DNA of 64,000 nucleotides from Streptosporangium sandarakinum (GTDB lineage: Bacteria; Actinomycetota; Actinomycetes; Streptosporangiales; Streptosporangiaceae): positions 1,116,001 to 1,180,000 of the forward strand of contig NZ_JACCCO010000003.1 in the NCBI RefSeq assembly GCF_013409935.1, written 5' to 3'. Position 1 is the stretch's first letter. The number at the start of each line of letters is the position of its first letter. The notes beneath the pieces were generated by a model. It had not been told where the DNA came from and did no database searches. It saw only the letters and a list, made by a program, of their open reading frames with translations. The position numbers were made by a program, and so were the translations under genes. Below are positions 53,638-61,968 of the stretch, one piece after another.

Positions 53638-54243
53638 TCAGGACGGGTCCAGCCTCAGCTCCCGGACGATCTCCCCGGCGGCGGCGTCACGCGAGGGCAG
53701 CGAGGCGGCGCCGACGAGCATCTCGTAGTAGGCGTGACGGAAGCACCCGGCCAGCAGCAGCCGCGCGCTGGCGACCGGGTCCACGCCGGGGGAGACCCGG
53801 CCCGCGCGCTGCTCGGCCGCGAGATAGGCGGTCAGCGGCACCACCTACGCCATCGGCCCCATCGCGGAGTCGCGCAGCGCCTCGCGGAAGCGCACCGTGA
53901 CGGAGGGGGAGCTGAAGACCGGCAGCGCCGCCGACTGCACCTCGACGTAGTAGTCGATGCCGGCCCGCGTGACGGGCAGAAGGTTGCCGCCGACCTCGCC
54001 CCGGCCGACCAGGTACCCCAGGTCGTCGAGGAGGCGCAGCCAGACCGGCAGCCGGTCCTGCAGCAGGGCGAGGAACATGTCGACCGCCTGGCCGGGGGCG
54101 GCGCCGCCCGCGCGGGGGGAGGAGGCGGCGTTCTCGCCGTCCTCGCGTTTCATCAGCCCGGCCAGCTCAAGGACGCGGCGCCGCGTCTCCTGGGCCTTCT
54201 GGTAGGGGTCGAGCCGGCGGGGGTCGAGCTGGGGAGTCGCCAT
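53638..54243 (-). pseudogene. TetR-like regulator remnant with an in-frame stop
   Basis: A frame from ATG 54243 runs to a TAG at 53845-53847 and then continues in the same frame to 53638. The part after the stop (VVPLTAYLAAEQRAGRVSPG, LLLAGCFRHAYYEML) is the C-terminal ligand domain of a TetR regulator. The part before it resembles the middle of the same domain. A recognisable HTH is missing. Both nonsense mutation and loss of the DNA-binding part point to a decaying gene. A sequencing error would explain the stop but not the missing HTH. Confidence 0.65.
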
Positions 54244-54616
54244 GGTTGCCCTAACGTGCGCAGTCACCCGGACAATGTGCGGCGTGGGGGAGGGGTCGTT
54301 CACCGGAGTTTACGAAGGTGTGCTCCTCCGGGTCGTCGAATCGTTGCGGAGCGGTTACCCGGCGGACGGCCCGCGGCCGAACCGGGTGGGGCCGATTATG
54401 GCCCCGCGCGGGCGCGCCGGGGGTGCGGTGACGATAACGATGCGCTGAGTGTTTTTCCGGAGGGCGCGGCCCGCCGACCTGGCCCGCGACCGCCGGCGCG
54501 CTCCCGGCCCGGACGCGGGTGTGGCTCCGGCGCCGTCCCGGGCATGGCCTCCGGGCCCGCGCCCGGATCCGGCGTCGTCCCGGGCCCGGTGCTTTCCCGG
54601 GCCCGGATCCGGGGTC

Positions 54617-55471
54617 TCAGCCGTCGCCGTCGCGGTCGCGGCGGCGGAGGTAGCGCTCGAACTCGGCGGCGATGGCGTCGCCGCTGGCCTCGGGCAGCTC
54701 CGCGGCGTCCTTGCGCTCCTCCAGCTCCTTGACGTACTCGGCCACCTCGCTGTCCTGGGAGGCCAGCTCGTCCACGCCGTTCTCCCACGCCCTGGACTCC
54801 TCGGCCAGGTCGCCCAGCGGCATCGGGATGTCGAGCAGGTCCTCCAGGCGGCGCAGCAGCGCCATGGTGGCCTTGGGGTTGGGCGGCTGGGCGACGTAGT
54901 GCGGCACCGACGCCCACAGCGAGACCGCCGGTATCCCGGAGGCCCCCAGGATGTGCTGGAGCACGCCGACGACGCCGGTCGGCCCCTCGTAGCGGCTCAG
55001 CTCCAGGTTGATCGCCCGCGCCAGGTCCTCGTCGCTCGCCGAGCCCACGATCGGCACCGGGCGGGTGTGCGGGGAGTCGTTGAGCAGCGCGCCGAGCAGC
55101 ACCGCCAGCTCCACCCCCACGTGACGGCAGACCTCGGTGATCTCCTGGCAGAACGTGCGCCAGCGCATGTTGGGCTCGATGCCGCGCAGCAGCACCACGT
55201 CACGGTCGGCACCCGGCGGCCGGGCCACCAGCAGCCGGGTGGTCGGCCAGGTGATCGACCTGGTCAGCCCGTCGCCCATCTCCACGATCGGGCGGGTGAC
55301 CTGGAAGTCGTAGTAGTCCTCGGGGTCGAAGGAGACCAGCGGGGTCGCCTTCCACTCGTTCTCGAGGTGCGCGATCACTCCGCTCGAGGCCTCGCCCGCG
55401 TCGTTCCACCCCTCGAACGCGGCGATCAGCACCGGGTCGACGAGCTTGGGTAGACCTTCGAGTTCGATCAC
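54617..55471 (-). CDS. PAC2 family protein (proteasome assembly chaperone-like)
   Basis: 284 residues from GTG 55471, which has AAGGAGG 6 nt upstream; an earlier ATG (55498) lies before this ribosome site and is unlikely. Alpha/beta PAC2 fold with the family pattern IAAFEGWNDAGEASSG, then RGIEPNMRWRTFCQEI and ASVPHYVAQPPNPKATMALL. Acidic C-terminus ends in a charged tail. PAC2 proteins are common in actinobacteria that carry proteasomes, but their function is unproven. Confidence 0.93.
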   Translation of the reverse strand: MIELEGLPKLVDPVLIAAFEGWNDAGEASSGVIAHLENEWKATPLVSFDPEDYYDFQVTRPIVEMGDGLTRSITWPTTRLLVARPPGADRDVVLLRGIEPNMRWRTFCQEITEVCRHVGVELAVLLGALLNDSPHTRPVPIVGSASDEDLARAINLELSRYEGPTGVVGVLQHILGASGIPAVSLWASVPHYVAQPPNPKATMALLRRLEDLLDIPMPLGDLAEESRAWENGVDELASQDSEVAEYVKELEERKDAAELPEASGDAIAAEFERYLRRRDRDGDG

Positions 55472-55507
55472 GCGCGGCCTCCTTCTTCGCCTCGCCATGG
55501 CCGTCTA

Positions 55508-55525
55508 CCGCATAAGCCTATGCGG
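55508..55525. promoter_or_regulatory. Palindrome upstream of the PAC2 gene
   Basis: CCGCATA/TATGCGG around a 4-bp loop, 36 bp upstream of the GTG start. A minus-strand TAGGCT (55520-55515) in it is a possible -10 box. May be an operator. Confidence 0.4.
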
Positions 55526-55637
55526 TGCGGTGGACATCACCGAATTCCCAGGGCACGGGCCCCTTCCCCGCCCCGCCCGGGCTCCGGGGCCCCGGCCGGA
55601 CGAGGGTTCCGGGAGGAGGATGCCCGGGGCGGGCGGT

Positions 55638-55670
55638 TCAGCATCCGGTCACTCCGATGTCAGCATCCGG
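55638..55670. promoter_or_regulatory. 11-bp direct repeat upstream of metH
   Basis: TCAGCATCCGG occurs at 55638-55648 and 55660-55670, exactly 22 bp apart, about two helix turns. A -10-like TAGTAC is at 55703-55708. Position and spacing fit a pair of regulator sites. No cobalamin riboswitch features are visible. Confidence 0.45.
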
Positions 55671-55718
55671 ACACCGCCATGAGCGACCGAGGGCGGATCG
55701 GTTAGTACCCTTGGGGCC

Positions 55719-58700
55719 ATGACGAGCATCCCGTCCTTCCGTGACGTCCTGTCCCAGCGCGTGATGGTCGCCGACGGGGCCATGGGGACGATGCTCCAGG
55801 CCCACGACGTCGGCCTCGACGACTTCGAGGGCCACGAGGGCTGCAACGAGGTCCTCAACGTCACCCGCCCCGACATCGTCCGCGCCGTGCACGAGGCCTA
55901 CTTCGAGGTCGGCGTCGACTGCGTCGAGACCAACACCTTCGGCGCCAACCTCAGCGCGCTGGGCGAGTACGACATCGCCGACCGGGTCCACGAGTACTCC
56001 GAGGCCGGGGCCCGCGTCGCCAGGGAGGCCGCGGACGCCTGGTCCACCCCCGACCACCCCCGCTTCGTCCTCGGCTCCATCGGCCCGGGCACCAAGCTGC
56101 CCACCCTCGGGCACAAGCCGTACGGCGAGCTGCGCGACGCCTACCAGGCGAACGCGGCCGGCCTGATCTCCGGCGGCGCCGACGCCCTGATCATCGAGAC
56201 CGCCCAGGACCTCCTCCAGGTCAAGGCCGCCGTCGTCGGCGCGCGGCGGGCCGTCGCCGAGGCCGGCCGCGACGTGCCGATCATCGCCCAGGTGACGATC
56301 GAGACCAACGGCGCGATGCTGCTCGGCTCGGAGATCGGCGCGGCGCTGACGTCGATCGAGCCGCTCGGCGTCGACGTCATCGGCCTCAACTGCGCCACCG
56401 GCCCGGCCGAGATGAGCGAGCACCTGCGCTACCTCGCGCGCCACGCCCGGGTGCGGCTGTCCTGCATGCCCAACGCCGGGCTGCCGGTGCTGACCGCCGA
56501 CGGCGCCCACTACCCCCTCGCCCCCGACGAGCTGGCCGCCGCCCACGACCACTTCGTCCGCGACTTCGGCCTGTCGCTGGTCGGCGGCTGCTGCGGCACC
56601 ACCCCCGAGCACCTGCGCCGGGTGGTCGAGCGGGTGCGCGGCCGGGAGGTCGCGGCGCGGCGCCCGCGCCCCGAGCCCGGCGCCGCCTCCCTCTACCAGA
56701 CCGTCCCCTTCCGCCAGGACACCTCCTACCTCGCCATCGGCGAGCGCACCAACGCCAACGGCTCCAAGGCGTTCCGCGAGGCGATGCTCGCCGGCGACTG
56801 GGAGGAGTGCGTCGAGATCGCCCGGGCCCAGGCCCGCGACGGCGCGCACATGCTCGACCTGTGCATCGACTACGTCGGCCGCGACGGCGTGGCCGACATG
56901 CGGGAGCTGGCGTTCCGCTTCGCCACCGCCTCCACGCTGCCCATCGTGCTCGACTCCACCGAGCCCGCCGTCCTCGAAGCCGGGCTGGAGGCGCTCGGCG
57001 GCCGCGCGATCGTCAACTCGGTCAACTACGAGGACGGCGACGGCCCCGACTCCCGCTTCACCAGGATCATGCGGCTGGTCCGCGAGCACGGCACCGCCGT
57101 CATGGCGCTGACCATCGACGAGGAGGGCCAGGCCCGCACCGCCGAGTGGAAGGTCGGGGTCGCCGACCGCCTCATCGCGGACCTCACCGCCAACTGGGGG
57201 ATGCGGGTCGAGGACATCGTCATCGACGCCCTCACCTTCCCCATCGCCACCGGCCAGGAGGAGACCCGCCGCGACGGCGCCGAGACGATCGAGGCGATCC
57301 GCGAGATCAAGCGCCGCCACCCGGGCGTGCAGACGGTCCTCGGGCTGTCCAACATCTCCTTCGGCCTCAACCCGGCCGCGCGGGTCGTCCTCAACAGCGT
57401 CTTCCTCAACGAGTGCGTCAACGCCGGCCTCGACTCGGCGATCGTGCACGCCTCCAAGATCCTGCCGATGGCCCGGATCCCCGACGAGCAGCGCCAGGTC
57501 GCCCTGGACATGATCTACGACCGCCGCCGCGAGGGATACGACCCGCTGCAGCGGTTCATGGAGCTGTTCGAGGGCGTCGACGCCGCCGCGGTGAAGGCCG
57601 GCCGGGCCGAGGAGCTGGCCGCGCTGCCGCTGTGGGAGCGGCTCAAGCGCCGCATCGTCGACGGCGAGCGCAAGGGCCTGGAGGCCGACCTCGACGAGGC
57701 GCTCGCCCGGCGTCCCGCCCTGGAGATCGTCAACGACGTGCTGCTCGACGGCATGAAGACCGTCGGCGAGCTGTTCGGCTCCGGGCAGATGCAGCTGCCG
57801 TTCGTGCTGCAGTCGGCCGAGGTGATGAAGGCCGCCGTGGCCTACCTGGAGCCCCACATGGACCGCGTCGAGGGTGAGACCAAGGGCCGCATCGTGCTGG
57901 CCACCGTCAAGGGCGACGTGCACGACATCGGCAAGAACCTGGTGGACATCATCCTGTCCAACAACGGCTACGAGGTCGTCAACCTCGGCATCAAGCAGCC
58001 GGTGTCGGTGATCCTGGAGGCCGCCGAGGAGCAGCGGGCCGACGTGATCGGCATGTCCGGGCTGCTGGTGAAGTCCACGGTCGTGATGAAGGAGAACCTC
58101 GAGGAGATGAACTCCCGGGGGCTGGCCGGCAGATACCCCGTGCTGCTCGGCGGCGCCGCGCTGACCCGCGCCTACGTCGAGCAGGACCTCGCCGAGCTGT
58201 TCGAGGGCGAGGTCCGCTACGCCCGCGACGCCTTCGAGGGGCTGCGGCTGATGGACGCCTTCATGGCGGTCAAGCGCGGCGAGGACGGCGCGGCCCTGCC
58301 GCCGCTGCGGCAGCGGCGCGTCAGGACCGGCGCGACCCTGAAGCGCACCCCGGTGGAGGAGCTGCCCGCCCGCTCCGACGTGAGCACCGCCAACCCCGTG
58401 CCGGTCGCCCCCTTCCACGGCGACCGCGTGGTCAAGGGCATCCCGCTCGCCGACTACGCCGCGTTCCTGGACGAGCGGGCGACGTTCATGGGCCAGTGGG
58501 GCCTCAAGGCCGCCCGCGGCGGCGAGGGCCCCTCCTACGAGGAGCTGGTCGAGACCCAGGGCCGGCCGCGCCTGCGGATGTGGCTGGACCGGATGCAGAC
58601 CGAGGGGCTGCTGGAGGCGGCGGTCGTCTACGGCTACTTCCCGTGCGTCAGCGAGGGCGACTCCCTGGTGATCCTGGACGACGCGGGCGGCGAGCGGACC

Positions 58701-59183
58701 AGGTTCACCTTCCCGCGCCAGCGGCGCGACCGGCACCTGTGCCTGTCGGACTTCTTCCGCCCCCGGGAGTCCGGCGAGACCGACGTGGTCGCCTTCCAGA
58801 TCGTCACGATGGGAAGCCGGATCGCCGAGGCCACCGCCGAGCTGTTCGCCAAGGACGCCTACCGCGACTACCTGGAGCTGCACGGCCTGTCGGTGCAGCT
58901 CACCGAGGCGCTGGCCGAGTACTGGCACGCCCGGGTCCGCTCCGAGCTCGGCATCGGCGGCGACGAGTCGCTGGAGGCCATGCTGAAGGTCGACGTCACC
59001 GGCTGCCGCTACTCCTTCGGCTACCCCGCCTGCCCCAACCTGGAGGACCAGGTGCAGCTCACCGGGCTGCTGGACCCCGGCCGGATCGGGGTGAGCCTGT
59101 CGGAGGAGTTCCAGCTGCACCCCGAGCAGTCGACCTCCGCGCTCGTCGCGCACCACCCCGAGGCCAACTACTTCAACGTCTGA
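55719..59183 (+). CDS. metH: Cobalamin-dependent methionine synthase MetH
   Basis: 1154 residues, start ATG 55719. Transfers methyl from methyltetrahydrofolate via cobalamin to homocysteine. Domains in order: homocysteine/zinc domain (GAMGTMLQA; zinc Cys in LNCATGP and GGCCGTTPEHL), pterin-binding domain (AIGERTNANGSKAFREAM), cobalamin domain with D733-x-His735-x2-Gly738, and the C-terminal SAM-binding activation domain. Slightly shorter than E. coli MetH. A HAD phosphatase gene follows 22 bp downstream. Confidence 0.97.
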   Translation: MTSIPSFRDVLSQRVMVADGAMGTMLQAHDVGLDDFEGHEGCNEVLNVTRPDIVRAVHEAYFEVGVDCVETNTFGANLSALGEYDIADRVHEYSEAGARVAREAADAWSTPDHPRFVLGSIGPGTKLPTLGHKPYGELRDAYQANAAGLISGGADALIIETAQDLLQVKAAVVGARRAVAEAGRDVPIIAQVTIETNGAMLLGSEIGAALTSIEPLGVDVIGLNCATGPAEMSEHLRYLARHARVRLSCMPNAGLPVLTADGAHYPLAPDELAAAHDHFVRDFGLSLVGGCCGTTPEHLRRVVERVRGREVAARRPRPEPGAASLYQTVPFRQDTSYLAIGERTNANGSKAFREAMLAGDWEECVEIARAQARDGAHMLDLCIDYVGRDGVADMRELAFRFATASTLPIVLDSTEPAVLEAGLEALGGRAIVNSVNYEDGDGPDSRFTRIMRLVREHGTAVMALTIDEEGQARTAEWKVGVADRLIADLTANWGMRVEDIVIDALTFPIATGQEETRRDGAETIEAIREIKRRHPGVQTVLGLSNISFGLNPAARVVLNSVFLNECVNAGLDSAIVHASKILPMARIPDEQRQVALDMIYDRRREGYDPLQRFMELFEGVDAAAVKAGRAEELAALPLWERLKRRIVDGERKGLEADLDEALARRPALEIVNDVLLDGMKTVGELFGSGQMQLPFVLQSAEVMKAAVAYLEPHMDRVEGETKGRIVLATVKGDVHDIGKNLVDIILSNNGYEVVNLGIKQPVSVILEAAEEQRADVIGMSGLLVKSTVVMKENLEEMNSRGLAGRYPVLLGGAALTRAYVEQDLAELFEGEVRYARDAFEGLRLMDAFMAVKRGEDGAALPPLRQRRVRTGATLKRTPVEELPARSDVSTANPVPVAPFHGDRVVKGIPLADYAAFLDERATFMGQWGLKAARGGEGPSYEELVETQGRPRLRMWLDRMQTEGLLEAAVVYGYFPCVSEGDSLVILDDAGGERTRFTFPRQRRDRHLCLSDFFRPRESGETDVVAFQIVTMGSRIAEATAELFAKDAYRDYLELHGLSVQLTEALAEYWHARVRSELGIGGDESLEAMLKVDVTGCRYSFGYPACPNLEDQVQLTGLLDPGRIGVSLSEEFQLHPEQSTSALVAHHPEANYFNV

Positions 59184-59205
59184 CCGTCAAGGATTCCACC
59201 GATAC

Positions 59206-59856
59206 ATGGACGCGGTTCTGTTCGACATGGACGGGCTTCTCGTGGACAGCGAGAAGGTGTGGTTCGAGGTCGAGAGCGAGGTGATGGCGCGGCTCGGCGG
59301 CGAGTGGAGCCACGCCGACCAGCGGCATCTGGTGGGCGGCTCCATGCCGGCCGCCGTGGACCACATGCTCAGGGTCACCGGTTCGGCCACCGACCCGGCC
59401 GACGTGGAGACGTGGATGCTGGAGGGCATGACCCGCCGGCTGTCCGCCGGCGTGGAGATGATGCCGGGCGCCGCCGAGCTGCTGACGGCCGTACGGCGGG
59501 CCGGCCTGCCCACGGCCCTGGTCACCTCCTCGGTCCGGCCGATCGCCGACGCCTGCCTGGCCTTCATCGGCCGCCACCACTTCGACCGCGTGGTGACCGG
59601 CGACGACGTGGCGCGGACCAAGCCGGACCCCGAGCCGTACCTCACGGCCACCCGCCTGCTGGGGGTGGCCGCCGCCCGGTGCGTCGCCCTGGAGGACTCC
59701 CCGAACGGCGTGACCGCGGCGACCGCCGCCGGCTGCCGGGTGGTGGCCGTGCCCAGCGTGCTGCCGATCCCCTCGGCCCCCGGCCGCCTCGTCGTGGACT
59801 CCCTGCACGAGGTCGACGTCGAGGTGCTCCGGGCGCACGTCCTCGGCGCCGCCTGA
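59206..59856 (+). CDS. HAD superfamily hydrolase (phosphatase)
   Basis: 216 residues. HAD motif I DMDGLLVDSE (7-16, Asp7/Asp9), motif II LVTSS, motif III Lys in TKPDPEPYL and motif IV EDSPNGV. Belongs to the beta-phosphoglucomutase/sugar-phosphatase-like subgroup (class I cap with helices). Substrate unknown. It lies 22 bp after metH and may be cotranscribed. Confidence 0.92.
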   Translation: MDAVLFDMDGLLVDSEKVWFEVESEVMARLGGEWSHADQRHLVGGSMPAAVDHMLRVTGSATDPADVETWMLEGMTRRLSAGVEMMPGAAELLTAVRRAGLPTALVTSSVRPIADACLAFIGRHHFDRVVTGDDVARTKPDPEPYLTATRLLGVAAARCVALEDSPNGVTAATAAGCRVVAVPSVLPIPSAPGRLVVDSLHEVDVEVLRAHVLGAA

Positions 59857-60046
59857 CCCGGGCCGCCCGCGGGGAGGGCCGGGGCACGCCCTCGGAGGGC
59901 CCGCCGAACCGGGGGGATCCCCGAGAGACCGCCGCCGCTCCCGGGGCCGTCCCCTAGGGGATCATCCCTCCCCCGGGAGGAGGAACCCCCGCGATCCCGC
60001 GTGCCAGGATGGAAGACGGGTACGCCGATACGAGGGACGGTCCGCT

Positions 60047-60628
60047 ATGTCGTTCGAACAGATCGCATGGTTGCCGCTCTGCGCCGGGTTGACCGGGGTG
60101 GGGTTGCTGCTCAGCTTCCTGGGGATGCGCCGCAGGGGGGTGCTGGCCGGACTGCGGGGGGTGGCGTGGTCGCTGCTGCCGCTGGCCGCCTATCTGACGG
60201 GCGCGCTGCCCACCCTCTGGCGGATCGGTACGGCGATCGTCGGGTTCGTCACCGGCGTGGCGCTCAACCCCATGGTGTGGGCGGGGGTGGCCCTGGCCGG
60301 GCTGTCGGCGGTGCTGTTCGTGGTGACCGGGGCGGTGCGCAGCCGCCGGTTGCGGACGTCCGGGGCCGGGCGGGGCGCGGAGGCGCCGGCCGGGGGAGCG
60401 GGGGCCGGCGGGGGCGGCGCCGTACAGGGCTCCTCGGGCACCCGGCCGCTGCCGCGTCCCGGGGCGGCGCCCGCCGACCCCGCCCGGCCCGCCGCCGGAT
60501 CCGGCACCCAGCCCATGGCCCGGCCCGGTGCGAAGCCCGCCGGGAAACCGGCCGGGAAGCGGGCCGCCTCCTCCGATGACGACTTCTCGGAGATCGAGGA
60601 CATCCTCAAGCGACGTGGGATCGGTTGA
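60047..60628 (+). CDS. Small membrane protein with Pro/Ala-rich cytosolic tail
   Basis: 193 residues. Three predicted membrane helices (residues about 7-26, 36-60, 72-97), then a low-complexity Ala/Gly/Pro region. A conserved acidic end follows (DDDFSEIEDILKRRGIG), which is the family mark in actinobacteria. Homologs are sometimes labelled cellulose synthase without support. Function unknown. Confidence 0.82.
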   Translation: MSFEQIAWLPLCAGLTGVGLLLSFLGMRRRGVLAGLRGVAWSLLPLAAYLTGALPTLWRIGTAIVGFVTGVALNPMVWAGVALAGLSAVLFVVTGAVRSRRLRTSGAGRGAEAPAGGAGAGGGGAVQGSSGTRPLPRPGAAPADPARPAAGSGTQPMARPGAKPAGKPAGKRAASSDDDFSEIEDILKRRGIG

Positions 60629-60648
60629 CACTGAGTTACCCCTCAGTG
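60629..60648 (+). terminator. Weak hairpin after the small membrane protein gene
   Basis: CACTGAG/CTCAGTG with a 6-nt loop directly after the stop. The following 240 bp are AT-richer and hold the promoter of the transporter operon. Confidence 0.4.
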
Positions 60649-60759
60649 CAATGTCACGAATCCGAGACAGAAGCGGAACGGCTTCCTGACATTCGGCCCA
60701 AGATCAAAACAAATGAATTGCGCATGAATCACAGTTGAGCCACATAGCGCCCTCAGGGG

Positions 60760-60787
60760 TTGGTCTGCGCAGATCAGCCCATAGATT
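60760..60787 (+). promoter_or_regulatory. Probable promoter of the oligopeptide transporter operon
   Basis: TTGGTC (60760-60765) and TAGATT (60782-60787) with 16-bp spacing, about 100 bp before the permease start. The leader in between holds no recognisable ORF or riboswitch. Confidence 0.4.
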
Positions 60788-60889
60788 CTGCGTCCAGGAC
60801 CGTGAGCGCGGTTCGGAACAGCAGGAGGGCGCACCCCACCCGGGCGCACCCGTCGGACAACGTCGTCTGGGATCCAGGGGGCCACACGC

Positions 60890-61900
60890 ATGACCACGCC
60901 GCTCGACGTCTCCGGGCAGGCCATGGAGGCCCAGCCGGAGGCCGTTCTCCAGGGGACGGGCGGAAAGGCCATCGAAGGCCGTTCGCTCGGCCAGATCGCC
61001 TGGACTCGCCTCAAACGCGACAAGGCCGCCGTCGCGGGCGCCGTCGTGGTGGTGTTCCTCGTTCTGGTGGCGATCTTCGCGGAGCGCCCCTTCGGAGGAC
61101 TGATCGCCCTCTTCGGCGACTCGCCCAACATCCCCAACAACGACCTCATCGACCCGATGACCAGCGCGCCGACGGCTCCCCTCGGCGGCATCAGCCTGGA
61201 GCACCCCTTCGGCCTGGAGCCGGTCAACGGCCGCGACATCTTCGCCCGCATCCTGTCGGGCGCGCAGATCTCGCTGCTGGTCGCCTTCCTCGCCACGCTC
61301 GTCTCGGTGGTGATCGGCGCGCTGCTGGGCGTGCTCGCCGGCTACTTCGGCGGCTGGATCGACACGGTCATCAGCCGGCTGATGGACGTCTTCCTGGCCT
61401 TCCCGCTGCTGCTGTTCGCGATCGCCATCGTCGGCGCGCTGCCCGACCAGGCGCTCGGCATGAAGGGCAACGCGCTGCGCATCGCGGTGATCGTGTTCAT
61501 CATCGGGTTCTTCAGCTGGCCCTACATCGCGCGCATCGTGCGCGGCCAGACACTGTCGCTGCGCGAGCGCGAGTTCGTCGACGCCGCCCGCTCGCTGGGG
61601 GCGACGAACCGCTACATCATCTTCCGCGAGGTGTTCCCGAACCTCGTGGCGCCGATCCTGGTCTACTCCACGCTGCTCATCCCCACCAACATCATGTTCG
61701 AGGCGTCGCTGTCGTTCCTCGGCGTGGGTGTGAACGAGCCCCAGGCGTCCTGGGGCGGCATGCTCACCCGGGCGGTCGACTACTACCAGATCGCCCCGCA
61801 CTTCATGATCGTTCCCGGTCTCGCGATCTTCATTACCGTGATGGCCTTCAACCTCCTGGGCGACGGGCTGCGGGACGCCCTCGACCCGCGAGCCAGGTAG
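60890..61900 (+). CDS. ABC transporter permease, oligopeptide/dipeptide type (OppC/DppC-like)
   Basis: 336 residues, about six membrane helices. N-terminal OppC-type segment (QIAWTRLKRDKAAVAGAVVVV) and the EAA loop with the characteristic EFVDAARSLGATNRYIIFREVFPN. Partner permease is the truncated gene at the right edge. No ATPase genes in the window; they probably lie further right. Confidence 0.93.
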   Translation: MTTPLDVSGQAMEAQPEAVLQGTGGKAIEGRSLGQIAWTRLKRDKAAVAGAVVVVFLVLVAIFAERPFGGLIALFGDSPNIPNNDLIDPMTSAPTAPLGGISLEHPFGLEPVNGRDIFARILSGAQISLLVAFLATLVSVVIGALLGVLAGYFGGWIDTVISRLMDVFLAFPLLLFAIAIVGALPDQALGMKGNALRIAVIVFIIGFFSWPYIARIVRGQTLSLREREFVDAARSLGATNRYIIFREVFPNLVAPILVYSTLLIPTNIMFEASLSFLGVGVNEPQASWGGMLTRAVDYYQIAPHFMIVPGLAIFITVMAFNLLGDGLRDALDPRAR

Positions 61901-61968
61901 CGCGAAGCGACCGTCGCGACCGTTCGTCTCCACCACCGCCACTTCACGACAAGGGGTGTACCACCACG

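Noticed and set aside
55499-55718. Cobalamin riboswitch upstream of metH
   Set aside because: The conserved B12-box bases (GCCACTG and neighbours) are absent. Only a direct repeat and a small palindrome are visible.
55638-59156. Open frame of 1172 codons on the minus strand
   Set aside because: Antisense shadow of metH. MetH domains are complete on the plus strand, and the antisense product shows only biased composition.
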